A stretch of 64,000 nt of DNA from Acetobacteraceae bacterium (GTDB lineage Bacteria; Pseudomonadota; Alphaproteobacteria; Acetobacterales; Acetobacteraceae), in contig CP154827.1 of assembly GCA_039613835.1 (NCBI GenBank), positions 1,334,501 through 1,398,500 on the forward strand, written 5' to 3'. This document shows positions 61,695 to 64,000 of the stretch, piece by piece (position 1 is the stretch's first letter; every line of letters begins with the position of its first letter). The position numbers and the translations under genes are program-made. The notes beneath the pieces were generated by a model. The model did not search any database and was not told the origin of the DNA. It saw nothing but the letters and a program-made list of their open reading frames with translations.

Positions 61695-62534
61695 TCAGAA
61701 TGTCAGAGACACGTTGTCCCCGAAAGTGACGCGGATGTCGTCTCGCCGGGCTTTGTGTGCCGCCCGCAAAAGTCGCATCAGTTCGAGTGCGTGATGCGAT
61801 TTCTCAGCGCGGCGATGGGCGTACGTCAACAGGGCGGCTGGCGACATGCCCTTTCGGCGCGTCGGTTTCGGCCTTTTTAACGTTACGTTGAAAAGGCGTC
61901 CTGCCGGAAAATCTGTTTCACGGCTCGCTTCCCTGACAATTATAGGCGTTGACCATGGCCGCCTCAAAGAGGAGATGAAAATCCTCGCTGTCGTAAATTG
62001 TCTGCAACTCATGCAAAGTGGCGAGGCGGGCTTGCAGCACCAGGGCGAAGGCGTTGGACAGGTTTCCGCAGCAGGCTTCGGCGCGTCTTCTTCCCCCATA
62101 TCCGACGTCGCTTTCCCATCGGGGGAGAAGAGGCGTTGCACGCCCGAAAAAAAATCCGTGTGCAACCGGAAAACCGCCTCCCTCAATATCGCGATGGTTA
62201 GCGCGTCCTCGACATCATCGGGCCGAAGCGGCACCTCGACACCCGGATGACGCGGGTCCGGCCGCCGGAAAACGCAATCCGTCAGCGCGTCAAAAAGTGC
62301 GTCCGCCGTTTCAGGCGGGATATAGGCCAGAAGTTCGAGACCCCGCCCGACCAGGCCCGCAATACCCTGCTCAATATCGAGATCCTCAATCTCAACCTGG
62401 CTTTGCAGCAAGGCGTAAATGACACGTCGGCCCCAACGATCCGCATCCCAGGCCGACATGCGCCTGATATGGAAAGTTTTGCCATAATCATCACCCGATT
62501 CAGAAATGGTGATCTCAATCTCACGCCGCGCCAT
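61695..62534 (-). CDS. Phage tail assembly chaperone region, two overlapping frames
   Basis: The chaperone starts MARREIEITISESGDDYGKT at 62534 and reads IEQGIAGLVGRGLELLAYIP, EDALTIAILREAVFRLHTDF (about 150 residues). In the same frame the sequence after about 62070 has unlikely composition. One base over, it reads LVLQARLATLHELQTIYDSE, DFHLLFEAAMVNAYNC to TGA at 61918. Many tail modules encode chaperone G and GT through such an overlap, sometimes by programmed frameshifting. The start overlaps the tube-protein stop. Confidence 0.65.
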   Translation of the reverse strand: MARREIEITISESGDDYGKTFHIRRMSAWDADRWGRRVIYALLQSQVEIEDLDIEQGIAGLVGRGLELLAYIPPETADALFDALTDCVFRRPDPRHPGVEVPLRPDDVEDALTIAILREAVFRLHTDFFSGVQRLFSPDGKATSDMGEEDAPKPAAETCPTPSPWCCKPASPLCMSCRQFTTARIFISSLRRPWSTPIIVREASRETDFPAGRLFNVTLKRPKPTRRKGMSPAALLTYAHRRAEKSHHALELMRLLRAAHKARRDDIRVTFGDNVSLTF

Positions 62535-62968
62535 CAGAAGCCAACGGGGAAGACCCGCTCCCACCGAAGTCTGAAGGCGCGGTTCGCCAGGATGCGCATC
62601 CCATCCGGCAGCGGCGCGCCGGAAAGCAGAACGCCCTTGTTGAAAGTATATTTTCGACTGATGCCGAGCAGGGTAAGCTCCCCATCTAAGCGGTAAATCG
62701 TGCGGGATGTGGTTTGAGCGGTCATGATAACTTCAAAATCCACCACACTTGAGGAAGCCGCGTTGAGATATAACGTCATATCGACGGGGCACGGAATAAA
62801 CCCGGCATTGAGATACCCGTCAATGCTCATCTGCGTCTCGACCTGGTCCAGCGCATCCGCCTCCCAGGCGCGATCTGTCCCCCAATTCTCAAGCGTGATC
62901 GGGGCGTTGAACAGCGTTTCGACCGTGAGGGTGAAGACCCCGTCAGCTGAAGTCAGATTACGCGCCAT
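62534..62968 (-). CDS. Phage tail tube-like structural protein
   Basis: This intact 144-residue protein contains DGVFTLTVETLFNAPITLEN, EVIMTAQTTSRTIYRLDGEL and ILANRAFRLRWERVFPVG. It lies directly after the sheath gene in the standard sheath-tube-chaperone order. Its last bases overlap the chaperone start. Confidence 0.75.
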   Translation of the reverse strand: MARNLTSADGVFTLTVETLFNAPITLENWGTDRAWEADALDQVETQMSIDGYLNAGFIPCPVDMTLYLNAASSSVVDFEVIMTAQTTSRTIYRLDGELTLLGISRKYTFNKGVLLSGAPLPDGMRILANRAFRLRWERVFPVGF

Positions 62969-64000
62969 TACACCACCTCCACGACGTTGAAATCGATGCT
63001 TTGCACGCTGCCGCCGTCACTGTACCAAAGCATTGCCCCGGGGATCTTGCGTGAAGCCCTTTGCTCCGGGGTGGCGGAAGACGCGCCGGGATGCAGATAA
63101 TATCCCTGATTGAAAAGCTCATTGGAGATATCGCGCCCGGCAGCGCGGTTGGCGGTATCTTTCTGGTCAGGCGATAAGGTGACGCCGGTGCGGATGATCC
63201 TGAAATTTGCCGCTCTGACCAATACATCCCGGCAGGCGGCGGTGATCATCGCATCGCCTTCAGAAGTAGAAGGGATGTCGCGTTGCTGCATGAAAAGTGT
63301 GATCAGCGCATATTGGAGCTGATTGGCCAGCCATGTCTGGCAGATCAGGGCATCTACCCATTGGCTCGACCCCAAAACCCGACCATCATAGAAAAACGCG
63401 AAGCTGCCGGTCGCGGCGCCGTAATTGCCGTAGAAACTGTAATTTCCTTCCAGCAATGTCTGGGCGTCAGCGGCCTCGGAAACGCTTGGCGTTACGAAAT
63501 CACTTTACGTAAAGGCCAGAGCGCGACGCCCGTCCGTCTTATCGAAATCGAGCGTGGCCATCCATGTCAGCGCCAGCGCAGCGGCTTTGGAATCTTTGTA
63601 AATGAGAGAAATATTCCGCGTATTGGCGAGACCCTGGAAAAACCACCCCAGAGACCATTTGGAAACATCCGACCCTTGATCCCTCACGAGGGCATTGATG
63701 TTATCGTCCCAGATGACGGCCCAATAGCGCGTATTGAGCAACAGCCAGTAAGCGAGGCTGCGCGCAACATCCTGTGACGGGACGAAGGCCGGCGCAAAAC
63801 CGACCCAACTGCTCCAACCCTGTGCGACCTTATCGAGATCGCCTGAAATCTTGCTGGCACCGTCTGACACGCCAGCGAAGAGAATTTGCGTGGGCAAACG
63901 CGACACATCTTTCAACTCACCGAAAATCACCGATGCCATCTGATGCTCAATCGAGCCGGGACCGAATAAAGACGCAACATCCGACGGAGAATCAGACGTG
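62968..64000 (-). pseudogene. Phage tail sheath-like protein (DUF3383), partial, in-frame stop
   Basis: The frame is open to the window edge, so the N-terminus is missing. Visible parts: FGPGSIEHQMASVIFGELKD, LPTQILFAGVSDGASKISGD, YWAVIWDDNINALV. A TAA at 63505-63507 follows RRALAFT. The same frame resumes SDFVTPSVSEAADAQTLLEG, NYSFYGNYGAATGSFAFFYD and runs cleanly to 62968. There is no indel; the stop can derive from CAA. DUF3383 proteins form the contractile sheath in these phages. Confidence 0.8.

Overview
This 64 kb window is chromosomal DNA of an alphaproteobacterium, most likely a member of the Acetobacteraceae (acetic acid bacteria). The evidence is the hopanoid side-chain genes hpnI-hpnJ-hpnK, the cell-cycle regulator GcrA, an F1-only atpHAGDC operon, the addB-addA/tsaE neighbourhood and a sugar-acid catabolic cluster. 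I cannot name the genus from sequence alone. About half of the window is ordinary, well-conserved housekeeping DNA. The other half is accessory DNA in which nearly every gene is broken.

Layout. 1-2904: hopanoid genes hpnI (partial), hpnJ (broken), hpnK. 2970-10492: trxA, a small membrane protein, wrecked addA and addB, and intact tsaE. 10670-14217: ferredoxin-NADP reductase, alanine racemase and D-amino-acid dehydrogenase. 14616-18252: a four-cistron, overlapping, decayed operon with a six-fold 47-residue repeat protein, a nuclease toxin resembling Tox-REase-5 and its probable immunity gene. 18477-25686: a secreted Cys/His/Lys-rich protein, typA, an adenosine-kinase-like gene, bactofilin, gcrA, broken rnd, and queF. 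25951-27188: a broken sugar transferase. 27252-32192: the F1 ATP synthase operon. 33457-37620: a lipoprotein and a decaying operon of a methyltransferase, PIG-L deacetylase, acyl-CoA dehydrogenase and glycosyltransferase. 38445-39349: a membrane-anchored Mrr-like nuclease, apparently split. 39905-41157: tRNA-Gly, tRNA-Trp, secE, nusG. 41234-45329: pqiABC. 45415: tRNA-Thr. 45593-48423: degraded hypothetical genes, a papain-like peptidase and a YagU/lipoprotein fusion. 48530-54080: a dead sugar-acid (erythronate-type) cluster with an intact LysR regulator. 54132-64000: a decaying contractile-phage tail module running leftwards, truncated by the window edge.

The central observation is the contrast between intact and broken genes. 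ATP synthase, TypA, NusG, SecE, GcrA, TsaE, Alr, DadA, QueF, TrxA and PqiABC read cleanly over more than 18 kb. Accessory loci carry frameshifts, many at homopolymers, plus at least eleven in-frame stops. Every one of those stops can be explained by a single G:C-to-A:T transition (TGG to TGA/TAG, CAA/CAG to TAA/TAG). Some genes also carry internal deletions. This reads as active genome reduction, as expected in a host-restricted or recently bottlenecked lineage. Sequencing error may contribute to the homopolymer indels but does not explain the nonsense codons or deletions.
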